DNA of 64,000 nucleotides from Sphingomonas sp. PR090111-T3T-6A (lineage in GTDB: Bacteria > Pseudomonadota > Alphaproteobacteria > Sphingomonadales > Sphingomonadaceae), in NCBI RefSeq assembly GCF_000383095.1, contig NZ_AORL01000021.1:868001-932000 (forward strand), read 5' to 3'. Numbering within the stretch: position 1 is the first letter of the stretch; the number at the start of each line of letters is the position of its first letter. Positions 8,075 to 16,079 of the stretch are shown piece by piece. Under the pieces are notes generated by a model that saw only the letters and a list, made by a program, of their open reading frames with translations, was not told where the DNA came from and ran no database searches. Position numbers and translations under genes: made by a program.

Positions 8075-9504
8075 GCGGCCGCTACCGTTACCGGAGCCTC
8101 ACGCCTCAGCACGCTGCGCGAGCGGCTGTAGGCGAAATAGGCCGTCAGCCCGATCAGGTTCCAGATCAGGAAGCGCACCAGCGTCTTCTCCGGCAGCGAG
8201 AAGAGCAAATAGAGGCAACCGAGCACTGCCAGCGTCCCCACCACATAAGGCTGCGGGCAGCGGAAGATGCGGGGCGCGTCCGGCGCACGGCGGCGCAGGA
8301 TCATCATGCAGGCGCCCACCGCGATGAAGGCGATCAGCGTGCCGGCATTGGCCAGTTCCGCGATCTCGTCGAGGCGGAAGAAGCCGGCCACGCCCGCCAC
8401 GAACAGGCCGGTCAGCCCCGTCACCAGCACGGGCGCCCCGCTGCGCTTCGACACGGCGGAGAGCCCGCGCGGCAACAGCCCGTCGCGCGCCATCACGAAG
8501 AAGATGCGGCTCTGCCCATACATCATGACGAGGATCACCGACGGCAGCGCCACCAGCGCCGCCCCCGCGATCGCCCAGGAGGCGAAGGGATGGCCCAGCG
8601 TCCGCAGCACCAGCGCCAGCGGCTCGGGCGAGTGGCCGAGCGTGGCGAAAGGCATCGCCCCGATCGCCGCCACCGCGACGAGGATGTAGATCAATGTGCA
8701 GAGCGCCATCGATCCGATGATCCCGATGGTGAGATCGCGCCCCGGATTGCGCGCCTCCTCCGCCGAGGTCGCCACCGCGTCGAAGCCGTAGAAGGCGAAG
8801 AACACGATCGCCGCCGCCGCCATCACCCCACGCGTGCTGCTGCCCTCGGCATGGCTCGCGAAGCCATAGGGCATGAAGGGATGGAGATGCTGCGGGTCGA
8901 AAGCCGGCAGCGACAGCGCCACGAAGGCGGCCAGCGCCGCCAGCTTGATGAGTACCAGAACGATGTTGAGTGTCGCGCTCTCGCGCGTGCCGGCCATCAG
9001 CATTCCGGCGATCGCAAGCGAGACGATCACCGCCGGCAGATTGACGATGCCGCCAGCGTGGGGGCCGTTCAGGATCAGCGCGGGCAGATGCAGCCCGGCG
9101 GATTCCAGCCAGCCGACCAGATAGCCCGACCAGCCGACCGCCACCGTCGAGCAGGCCAGCGAATATTCGAGGATCAGGCTCCACCCCACGATCCAGGCGA
9201 GCGTCTCCCCCATCACCGAATAGGTATAGGTATAGGCGCTGCCCGCCGCCGGGATCATCGTCGCCAGCTCGGCATAAGCGAGCGCCGCGCAGGCGCAGAC
9301 CGCCCCCGCGATGGCGAAAGCGAGGATCACCGCCGGCCCGGCCCGCTCGGCGCCGACGCCTGTGAGCGTGTAGATGCCCGTCCCCACGATCGCGCCGACG
9401 CCCAGCGCGATCAGGTGCGGCCAGGAGAGCGTGGGCTTGAGGCGGTGGGCGGCATCGGGGGCCATGCTGCGTGCAATCGGCTTGATCGGCCCCAGAAGAT
9501 GCAT
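8071..9504 (-). CDS. APC superfamily amino acid permease
   Basis: The 477-residue protein has about twelve hydrophobic segments and the APC hallmarks in the first segments (GVGAIVGTGIYTLTG near residues 36-50, the substrate-binding helix 1 break). It resembles cationic/neutral amino acid transporters of the CAT/YfnA type. It most likely imports the amino acid degraded by the adjacent enzymes, perhaps hydroxyproline or proline. The ATG at 9504 was preferred over an in-frame GTG at 9510 because an AG-rich ribosome-binding stretch lies just upstream. The gene follows the epimerase by 23 bp and overlaps the DUF4440 gene by 4 bp. Confidence 0.85.
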   Translation of the reverse strand: MHLLGPIKPIARSMAPDAAHRLKPTLSWPHLIALGVGAIVGTGIYTLTGVGAERAGPAVILAFAIAGAVCACAALAYAELATMIPAAGSAYTYTYSVMGETLAWIVGWSLILEYSLACSTVAVGWSGYLVGWLESAGLHLPALILNGPHAGGIVNLPAVIVSLAIAGMLMAGTRESATLNIVLVLIKLAALAAFVALSLPAFDPQHLHPFMPYGFASHAEGSSTRGVMAAAAIVFFAFYGFDAVATSAEEARNPGRDLTIGIIGSMALCTLIYILVAVAAIGAMPFATLGHSPEPLALVLRTLGHPFASWAIAGAALVALPSVILVMMYGQSRIFFVMARDGLLPRGLSAVSKRSGAPVLVTGLTGLFVAGVAGFFRLDEIAELANAGTLIAFIAVGACMMILRRRAPDAPRIFRCPQPYVVGTLAVLGCLYLLFSLPEKTLVRFLIWNLIGLTAYFAYSRSRSVLRREAPVTVAAA

Positions 9505-9527
9505 CCCCACCCCTCTCTTCTCTTATG

Positions 9528-10526
9528 TCAGACGACCGAGAACCCCGCCCAGAACGGGTCTTCCCGATCGATCCAGATCGTATTGAAACCGGTCGCGATC
9601 GCCGATCCCTCGATCGAGGGGATGATGCCCGGCACGCCGCCGATGTCCACTATCTCCTCCACTCGGCCGATGAAGCGGCTGCCGATGTAGGATTCATGCA
9701 CGAAGCGGTCGCCGGGCTTCAGTGCGCCCTTGTGGACGAGATGCGCCAGCCGCGCGGACGTGCCGGTGCCGCACGGACTGCGATCGATCGCGCGCTCTCC
9801 GTAGAAGACGGCGTTGCGGCCGTCGGCGCCCTCGCCCTTCGGCTTGTCCGCCCACAGCACATGGCGGATGCCCCGGATGCGATCGTCGAGCGGATGGACC
9901 GGCTCATACGCCTCCTGCATCAGCGCGCGCACCGCGCGGCTCAGTTCGACGATGCGCGAGGCGCCGAGATCGTCGAGGCCCGTATAGGCCCCCTGAGGCT
10001 CGATGATCGCGTAGAAATTGCCGCCATAGGAAACGTCGACGCTCAGCGGGCCGAAGCCCGGCACGTCGATCGCCACGCCCGTTGCCGCCATAAAGGCCGG
10101 CACATTGCGGATGCGGACCCAGCGCACGCGATCGCCCTCGGCGCCATATTCGATGTCGATCAGCCCCGCCGGCACCTCGACGCGCAACCGGCCCGGCGTG
10201 CGCGGCGTGATGAGGCCATGCTCCAGCCCGAACGTCACCATGCCGATCGTGCCATGCCCGCACATGGGCAGACAGCCGGACGTCTCGATGAACAGGATGC
10301 CGCAATCCGCATCCTCCCGCGTCGGCGGATAGAGGAAGCCGCCCGACATCATGTCATGCCCGCGCGGCTCGAAGCAGAGGCCCGTGCGGACCCAGTCGAA
10401 GCGGGCGATGAAATCCTCGCGCCGCTCGATCATGCTGGCGCCCCGGAGCAGCGGGGCGCCCCCGGCCACGAGGCGGACGGGATTGCCCGCCGTGTGGCCG
10501 TCGATGCAGAAGAAGCTGTGCCGCAT
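9528..10526 (-). CDS. 4-hydroxyproline 2-epimerase (proline racemase family)
   Basis: The 332-residue protein is a full-length proline racemase family member. Both catalytic cysteines are present, C89 in MCGHGTIG and C252 in DRSPCGTGTSA. This argues for a racemase/epimerase rather than a trans-3-hydroxyproline dehydratase, which has Thr at the second position. The N-terminus MRHSFFCIDGHTAGNP is typical of 4-hydroxyproline epimerases, which convert trans-4-hydroxy-L-proline to cis-4-hydroxy-D-proline. ATG at 10526 was chosen over an in-frame TTG at 10538 because it matches the family start. It follows the DHDPS-family gene by 8 bp. Proline racemase activity is the main alternative; context favours hydroxyproline. 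Confidence 0.85.
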   Translation of the reverse strand: MRHSFFCIDGHTAGNPVRLVAGGAPLLRGASMIERREDFIARFDWVRTGLCFEPRGHDMMSGGFLYPPTREDADCGILFIETSGCLPMCGHGTIGMVTFGLEHGLITPRTPGRLRVEVPAGLIDIEYGAEGDRVRWVRIRNVPAFMAATGVAIDVPGFGPLSVDVSYGGNFYAIIEPQGAYTGLDDLGASRIVELSRAVRALMQEAYEPVHPLDDRIRGIRHVLWADKPKGEGADGRNAVFYGERAIDRSPCGTGTSARLAHLVHKGALKPGDRFVHESYIGSRFIGRVEEIVDIGGVPGIIPSIEGSAIATGFNTIWIDREDPFWAGFSVV

Positions 10527-10534
10527 GGACGGGC

Positions 10535-11458
10535 TCAAGCCGCCTTCGCGGTCTGCTTGACCGGCCGCGTCGCCGCCGCCTGCTCGACCCAGCGGATCAC
10601 GTCGGCGCGGCGCTGGCCCGAAAGCGGAAGGCGCGGCATTCGGACGCGCTCGCTGCCCCGTCCCATGATCTGCTCGGCGAGCTTGATCGACTGGACGAGG
10701 TCATGCTCGGCATCGAGGTGGAGCAGCGGCATGAACCAGCGATAGATGGCGCGCGCCTCCTCCCAATTGCCTTCCTCGAAGGCGGCGACGAGGCGGACGG
10801 ATTCCACCGGAAAGGCGCTCGTCAGGCCTGAGACCCAACCGGACGCCCCCAGCATCAGCCCTTCGAGCGCGACGTCGTCGAGCCCGGCCATCACCTCGAA
10901 GCGATCGCCAAAGCGGTTGATGAGATCGGTGAAGCGGCGTGGATCGGGCGCGCTTTCCTTCACCGCGACGATGTTCCTGACGTCCGACAGGCCTTCCAGC
11001 GTCGCGAAGTCGATCTGCACGCGGTAGGCCGGTGGGTTGTTGTAGAGCATGATCGGCAGCGAGGTCGCCTCGGCCACCGCGCGGAAATGCGCCTGCAATT
11101 CCTCCACCGTCGGCACATAGACCATCGCCGGCAGCAGCATCAGCGCGTCGACGCCGATCTTCTCGGCATCGCGGGCATATTGGATGGCGCGATCGGTGGT
11201 GAACTCCGAAACGCCGGCCACCAGCGGCACCCGGCCCCCGATCGCCTCGACCGCGCCCTTGAGCACCGCACACTTCTCATCGGGCTCCAGCGAATTGTTC
11301 TCGCCGCAGGTGCCGAGCAGGATCAGGCCATCGACGCCATCGTCGACAAGGGCGGACTGCACCTTCTGCGTGGCGGCGTGATCGATCGAGAGGTCTTCCG
11401 CGAACTGGGTTGTCGCCGCGGGATAGACACCCTTCCAGAGCGCCTTGGGAAAGGTCAT
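10535..11458 (-). CDS. DHDPS family lyase, probable pyrroline-4-hydroxy-2-carboxylate deaminase
   Basis: The 307-residue TIM-barrel protein has the Schiff-base lysine K167 (AVKES), the catalytic tyrosine Y139 (LYNNP) and the pyruvate/keto acid carboxylate loop GTCGEN at 49-54. The family includes dihydrodipicolinate synthase and sugar acid aldolases. Beside a hydroxyproline epimerase and a D-amino acid dehydrogenase, the member expected is pyrroline-4-hydroxy-2-carboxylate deaminase, which yields alpha-ketoglutarate semialdehyde and ammonia. It is the first gene of a leftward operon (lyase, epimerase, permease, DUF4440), with the second operator-like element 27 bp upstream. A true DHDPS is unlikely because this is not next to lysine genes. 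Confidence 0.8.
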   Translation of the reverse strand: MTFPKALWKGVYPAATTQFAEDLSIDHAATQKVQSALVDDGVDGLILLGTCGENNSLEPDEKCAVLKGAVEAIGGRVPLVAGVSEFTTDRAIQYARDAEKIGVDALMLLPAMVYVPTVEELQAHFRAVAEATSLPIMLYNNPPAYRVQIDFATLEGLSDVRNIVAVKESAPDPRRFTDLINRFGDRFEVMAGLDDVALEGLMLGASGWVSGLTSAFPVESVRLVAAFEEGNWEEARAIYRWFMPLLHLDAEHDLVQSIKLAEQIMGRGSERVRMPRLPLSGQRRADVIRWVEQAAATRPVKQTAKAA

Positions 11459-11484
11459 GGGCTAGTCCTCCTGTTCGCAATTTA

Positions 11485-11501
11485 GTATACGGTATTATAT
11501 A
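11485..11501. promoter_or_regulatory. Candidate GntR operator, copy 2 (GTATACGGTAT + AT-rich tail)
   Basis: The 11-mer at 11485-11495 repeats the one at 5785-5795 exactly and is followed by a similar run, tatata. It lies 27 bp before the lyase ATG. The shared element and spacing suggest one regulator, probably the local GntR protein, controls both leftward operons. Confidence 0.6.
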
Positions 11502-11738
11502 TCGATGCAAGCCTGCGCCCTCTGCGGACAACCCTACCCTTGAAATCGCCTGCCGGCGGGTCTAGCTGCGCACCCACAGCATCAAGAGTCGGGCCGACGC
11601 CTGACGCCAACCTGCTCCCGAGCAAGGTGGCGCTTCCAGTTCGCTGGAGGGATGTGGCCGAACCGGCAACAAACGGGTGAACGCCACACATTTGCGTCGT
11701 GCACGATCCGGGATGTCCCGTGAGCAAGTGAGGCGCAG

Positions 11739-12797
11739 ATGACGAGCCAGGTTCAGCAATTCGCCAGCGACAATTATGCCGGGATCTGCCCGGAAGTGTG
11801 GGACGCGATGGCGCTCGCCAATCACGGCTCCGCGCCCGCTTATGGCGACGACCCGTGGACCCAGCGCGCCGCCGATGCCTTTCGCAGCCTGTTCGAGACG
11901 CCGTGCGAGGTGTTCTTCGCCTTCAATGGCACGGCGGCCAATTCGCTGGCGCTGGCGTCGCTCTGCCAGTCCTATCACAGCGTCATCTGCTCCTCCTCCG
12001 CGCATGTCGAGACGGACGAGTGCGGCGCACCGGAGTTCTTCTCCAACGGCTCCAAGCTGCTCGTCGCGCAGACGCCGGACGGCAAGCTCACGCCCGACGC
12101 GGTGCGTGCGCTCGCGACCAGCCGCTCCGACATCCACTTCCCCAAGCCGCGCGTGGTGACGGTCACCCAGCCGACCGAAACGGGGCAGGTCTACACGGTC
12201 GAGGAGTTGCAGGCGCTCTCCGCCATTTGTCGCGAGCTGGGGCTGAAACTGCACATGGATGGAGCGCGCTTCGCCCATGCCTGCGCGACGCTCGGCTGCT
12301 CGCCGGCGGACATCACCTGGCGCGCGGGCGTCGACGTGCTGTGCTTCGGCGGCACCAAGAACGGCATGGCGGTCGGCGAGGCGGTGATCTTCTTCGACAC
12401 CGCGCTGGCGCTGGACTTCGATTATCGATGCAAGCAGGCCGGGCAGCTCGCGTCCAAGATGCGCTTCCTCTCCGCGCCGTGGGTCGGCCTGCTGGAGACG
12501 GGCGCATGGCTGCGCAACGCTGAGCACGCCAACGCCTGCGCACGCCTGCTGGCCGGGCGCATCGCGGGCCTGCCCGATGCGACGCTGATGTTCCCGGTCG
12601 AGGCCAACGCCGTCTTCCTCCAGCTTCCGGCGGAAGCGATGGAGGCGCTGCGGACACGAGGCTGGCGCTTCTATACCTTCATTGGCGGCGGCGCCCGTTT
12701 CATGTTCGCGTGGGATACCGAGTTGGCGCGGGTGGAGGCGCTCGCCGCGGACATCCGCGAGGCGCTTGGACGTCCGGCTCTGGACGCGGCCGCGTAG
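11739..12797 (+). CDS. ltaE: Low-specificity L-threonine aldolase (PLP-dependent)
   Basis: The 352-residue fold-type I PLP enzyme shows the threonine aldolase marks: H89 stacking on the cofactor (SSSAHVETDE), D174 (LHMDGARFAH) binding the pyridine nitrogen and K207 in GGTKNGM forming the internal aldimine. It cleaves L-threonine, allo-threonine and other beta-hydroxy amino acids to glycine and an aldehyde. GTGAGG precedes the ATG at 11739 at a good distance. It is transcribed divergently from the lyase-epimerase operon across 280 bp that also holds the GTATACGGTAT element. It may belong to the same hydroxy amino acid programme, but co-regulation is unproven. Confidence 0.88.
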   Translation: MTSQVQQFASDNYAGICPEVWDAMALANHGSAPAYGDDPWTQRAADAFRSLFETPCEVFFAFNGTAANSLALASLCQSYHSVICSSSAHVETDECGAPEFFSNGSKLLVAQTPDGKLTPDAVRALATSRSDIHFPKPRVVTVTQPTETGQVYTVEELQALSAICRELGLKLHMDGARFAHACATLGCSPADITWRAGVDVLCFGGTKNGMAVGEAVIFFDTALALDFDYRCKQAGQLASKMRFLSAPWVGLLETGAWLRNAEHANACARLLAGRIAGLPDATLMFPVEANAVFLQLPAEAMEALRTRGWRFYTFIGGGARFMFAWDTELARVEALAADIREALGRPALDAAA

Positions 12798-12912
12798 AGG
12801 ATGTGTCCGTGCCGGGCATCCCAATGTCGGTCATCGGGGCAGGAATACGCCCCCGCCCTTGAAGCATGTCGCATTGCGATATAGGTCGCGACAACTTTCC
12901 CTTGAGGCTATC

Positions 12913-14685
12913 ATGATCGCGCATCGCCATTCCGACATCGACCGACGCCCGCTGGCCGACCATAGCGTCGACGCCCGCATGCTGCTGCTGGCGGCGATGG
13001 CGGTGGTCGTCGGCATCGGCGGCGCGATCGGTGCGTGGGTGCTGCTCAAGCTCATCGCGGTCGCCACCAACATCTTCTGGTTCGGGCGGCTGTCCGACGC
13101 CCCGGCGCTGATCACCGACAGCCCGGTCGGTGCCGCCGTGCTGATCCTGCCGCTCATCGGCAGCATCATCATCGGCCTGATGGCGCGCTATGGATCGGAG
13201 AAGATCCGCGGGCATGGCATTCCCGAGGCGATCGAGACGATCCTGTTCGGGGAAAGCCGCCTGTCCCTGAAGGTGGCCTTGCTCAAGCCGCTCTCGGCGG
13301 CCGTGTCGATCGGCAGCGGCGGCCCCTTCGGCGCCGAAGGCCCGATCATCATGACCGGCGGCGCAATCGGTTCGCTCTTCGCCCAATGCTTTCGGCTGAG
13401 CGCCGCCGAACGCAAGACGTTGCTCGTCGCGGGCGCCGCCGCCGGCATGACCGCGATCTTCGGCACGCCGCTCGCCGCGATCCTGCTCGCCATCGAAGTG
13501 CTGCTGTTCGAATGGAAGCCGCGCAGCTTCGTGCCGGTGCTGGTGGCGGTGCTGGTCTCCTTCGCCTGCCGGCCGCTGATGATCGGCTCCGGCCCGATGT
13601 TCGCGACCGCTGCCGCCCAGCCGGCCGGACTCTGGGTGCTCGCCGCCGCTGCCGTGATCGGTCTCGTTGTCGGGCTCGAAGCTGCCCTGCTATCGACCGC
13701 GCTCTACCGGATCGAGGATGGTTTCCATCGCCTGCCCATCCACTGGATGTGGTGGCCCGCCATCGGCGCGGTGGTGGTCGGCATCGGCGGCTTCGTCGAC
13801 CGGCATGTGCTGGGCTCGGGCTATGCCAGCATCCAGGCGCTGCTCGACGGCAGCTTGCCGATCCGCGTGATCCTCGCCCTGCTGTTCGTGAAGGCGATCG
13901 TCTGGCTGGTGTCGCTGGGTTCGGGCACCTCGGGGGGCATCCTTGCCCCCCTGCTGATCCTCGGCGGCGCGACCGGATGCCTGCTCGGCCAGTTCGTTCC
14001 GGGCGATATCGGCTTCTGGGCGATGATCGGCATGGCCGGCATCATGAGCGGCGCGATGCGGGCGCCGATGACGGGCGCGCTGTTCGCGGCCGAGCTGACC
14101 GGCCACTTCGCCAGCCTGCCGGCAACGATCGCAGCGGCGGGCGCGGCCTATGCGGTCAGCGTGCTGCTGATGCGGCGATCGATCCTGACCGAGAAGATCG
14201 CGCGCCGCGGCCGCCACATCCTCCAGGAATATACCGTCGACCCGCTCGAATTCCTCCAGGCCGGGCATCTGATGACGCCGGAGCCGGAAACGCTCCAGGG
14301 CGATCTGTCCATCGCGAACACCGTGTCCTTCTTCGCCAACCAGGCCCGGCACCGCAGCTATCCGGTGGTGGATTCCGGGGGGCGCCTGCTGGGCCTCGTC
14401 TCGCGGACCGACGCGCTGCGCTGGCAGGTGGATGGCGCGGAAGGGGCGGCCACGCTCGCCGATACCGTCTCCGACAAGTCGCAGCCGGCGGCGACACCGG
14501 AAACGCCCTGTAGCCAGATCGCCGACATGATCATCGAAACCGGCATCGGCCGCGTGCCGATCATCGATCCGGAGACGCGTCGCGTGGTCGGCATCCTGTC
14601 GCGTCAGGATCTCCTCAAGGCCCGCAGTGCGCATCGCCGCGCGGAGACCGATCGCACCCGCTTCACCCCTTCGCCCGAAAGATAA
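12913..14685 (+). CDS. CLC family chloride channel/antiporter with C-terminal CBS pair
   Basis: The 590-residue protein has a CLC membrane domain (residues ~25-435) and two CBS domains (~450-590). The gating glutamate is kept in GAEGP (E142) and the third anion-binding loop reads GGILAP. The first loop reads GHGIP at 100-104 rather than GSGIP, so the serine that contacts chloride in E. coli ClcA is a histidine here. Such variants are common in CBS-bearing prokaryotic CLCs. It probably moves chloride or a related anion across the inner membrane and is tuned by nucleotides at the CBS pair. The ATG at 12913 puts a short soluble leader before helix B. Confidence 0.9.
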   Translation: MIAHRHSDIDRRPLADHSVDARMLLLAAMAVVVGIGGAIGAWVLLKLIAVATNIFWFGRLSDAPALITDSPVGAAVLILPLIGSIIIGLMARYGSEKIRGHGIPEAIETILFGESRLSLKVALLKPLSAAVSIGSGGPFGAEGPIIMTGGAIGSLFAQCFRLSAAERKTLLVAGAAAGMTAIFGTPLAAILLAIEVLLFEWKPRSFVPVLVAVLVSFACRPLMIGSGPMFATAAAQPAGLWVLAAAAVIGLVVGLEAALLSTALYRIEDGFHRLPIHWMWWPAIGAVVVGIGGFVDRHVLGSGYASIQALLDGSLPIRVILALLFVKAIVWLVSLGSGTSGGILAPLLILGGATGCLLGQFVPGDIGFWAMIGMAGIMSGAMRAPMTGALFAAELTGHFASLPATIAAAGAAYAVSVLLMRRSILTEKIARRGRHILQEYTVDPLEFLQAGHLMTPEPETLQGDLSIANTVSFFANQARHRSYPVVDSGGRLLGLVSRTDALRWQVDGAEGAATLADTVSDKSQPAATPETPCSQIADMIIETGIGRVPIIDPETRRVVGILSRQDLLKARSAHRRAETDRTRFTPSPER

Positions 14686-14741
14686 TGATGGGAATTTCAG
14701 TCGCCTTGCGATATATTTGAGGGGAAGATGATGCCGGCTCC

Positions 14742-15080
14742 ATGCCGGCACCGGGATGGAGGATGCTCACACTTCTCCTCAACGGCGTGATCGAGGTGAT
14801 CGGCGGCCTGATCGTCGCGGCACTGGTGACGCTCGGCGTCTGGAATCTCTTCAAGCTGGTGCGATGGCCGGAGCTGGGTCCCTGGCTGCTGATCGGGCTT
14901 CTCCTCGCCATACCGGAAACGAGGCGGGATCATTTCGTCCAGACGGTTCTGCTGTTCATGGCGTTCGCTGCCGTCGTGCTCATCGGCGAAGGCCACGAGT
15001 GGCGCGAGCGGAACCGGGTTCATCGCCCCGTGAGAAAGCAGGCGGAACCGGATAAGTCCGGAAGGCGCCTCTCGGCATGA
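14742..15080 (+). CDS. Small two-to-three-span membrane protein, unknown function
   Basis: The 112-residue product has hydrophobic stretches near residues 10-35 and 46-82 and a basic C-terminal tail rich in Arg/Lys. It follows the CLC gene by 56 bp on the same strand, so co-transcription is possible. The start is unsure: ATG at 14742 has AGGGGAAG about 14 bp upstream, while ATG at 14763 is preceded directly by GGAGG. I do not recognise a family. Confidence 0.55.
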   Translation: MPAPGWRMLTLLLNGVIEVIGGLIVAALVTLGVWNLFKLVRWPELGPWLLIGLLLAIPETRRDHFVQTVLLFMAFAAVVLIGEGHEWRERNRVHRPVRKQAEPDKSGRRLSA

Positions 15081-15105
15081 TCGAAGGCACAGCGCCGGGC
15101 TGTGG

Positions 15106-15501
15106 TCAGAGCTGCTCGATCAGTTGGGTGAGCAATGGGCGTATCCGGCGCAACTCCTCCCAATGGACTCGGCTAAGCGAGGCCAGCAAAGCCTTTCCTT
15201 CCGGCGTCAGCTCGATGCTGACCCGGCGACGATCCTCGATCCCGTCCCGCCGCCGCACCAGCCCGAGCCGGACCAGACGATCGACATGCTCGCTCGTGCT
15301 GTTGGGCTTGAGCAGCAGATGATCGGCGAGCTGGCCCACCAGCATGGCCCCGCCCGACGCCCGGATCGCCAGCAGGGCCTGATGCTGCTGCGGCGTGATG
15401 CCGGAACCCGCCGCCGCCTGCTCGCTGAAATGCAGGAAGCGGCGAAGCTGATGGCGGATGCTCGCCAGGGCCTCGTAATGCTCGTCGCTCAGATCGTTCA
15501 T
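15106..15501 (-). CDS. MarR family transcriptional regulator
   Basis: The 131-residue protein fits MarR: helical dimer ends around a winged helix-turn-helix (about residues 35-105), with LADHLLLKPNSTSEHVDRL as the recognition helix region and a DRRRVSIELTPEG wing. MarR proteins usually repress nearby efflux or stress genes and are released by aromatic ligands. The FUSC/HlyD/NodT efflux operon starts 5.2 kb to the right, with one small gene between its end and marR. Control of that operon is plausible but not shown. The gene converges with the small membrane protein gene. Confidence 0.88.
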   Translation of the reverse strand: MNDLSDEHYEALASIRHQLRRFLHFSEQAAAGSGITPQQHQALLAIRASGGAMLVGQLADHLLLKPNSTSEHVDRLVRLGLVRRRDGIEDRRRVSIELTPEGKALLASLSRVHWEELRRIRPLLTQLIEQL

Positions 15502-15635
15502 GGCCTCTCCTTAGGCTGCCGTCGCCGGTCCTTCCACCCGGTCTCAGGCGCGGGACGCGGTGTCGCCCCAACCGGCTTCGCGCTAGGATAGGGACCGGAG
15601 GGATGGTGCCTGCACGAGAAGAGATGGAGGAACGC

Positions 15636-16079
15636 ATGGAGCCGGAATTTTCCTCGCCGGTCTGCTTCGCGGCACAGGCCGACGGCGTCTACATGGGCTA
15701 TGCGGGGCGTGACGAATTGGTCTGCATCATCCCGTCCCTGATCGACACCGAACATGCACTGGCTGTCCTTGCGAGCGGAAGCGCCCAGCCGATGCTCGAC
15801 ACGATCCGGACGGACGCAGAGCATGGATGCGCCATGCTGGCGGATGCGCTCCAGCGACTGGGAGGAGCAGGGCACGTCCCCCTGCCGGACATCGCATCGA
15901 ACGAGCCGGCCGAGCCGTGGCGCGAGCTTCACCATAGGCTGGGCACGATCCTCGCCCTGCTTCATGCGCTTATTCCGCGCATCCGGGACGAGCGCTTCCG
16001 GGATCAGCTCGCCGGGCTGCGCGATCGCCACGTCAGGAGCAAGGGCGCTCTGGACCAACGGATCGGTCCGTCTGCCTAG
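15636..16079 (+). CDS. DUF6306-like small helical protein
   Basis: The 147-residue protein starts with EPEFSSPVCFAAQ and YMGYAGRDEL, a pattern I associate with DUF6306, a ferritin-like helical family of unknown function. The family call is from memory of such proteins and is moderate. ATG at 15636 was chosen because GGAGG stands 5 nt upstream; an in-frame ATG at 15603 would add 11 residues. It is divergent from marR, and its stop codon shares the tetramer CTAG with the stop of the convergent NodT gene. Confidence 0.65.
   Translation: MEPEFSSPVCFAAQADGVYMGYAGRDELVCIIPSLIDTEHALAVLASGSAQPMLDTIRTDAEHGCAMLADALQRLGGAGHVPLPDIASNEPAEPWRELHHRLGTILALLHALIPRIRDERFRDQLAGLRDRHVRSKGALDQRIGPSA

Noticed and set aside
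12798-12912. Fluoride riboswitch before the CLC gene
   Set aside because: A short GGGGC/GCCCC pair is present, but the conserved crcB-motif bases and pseudoknot do not line up.
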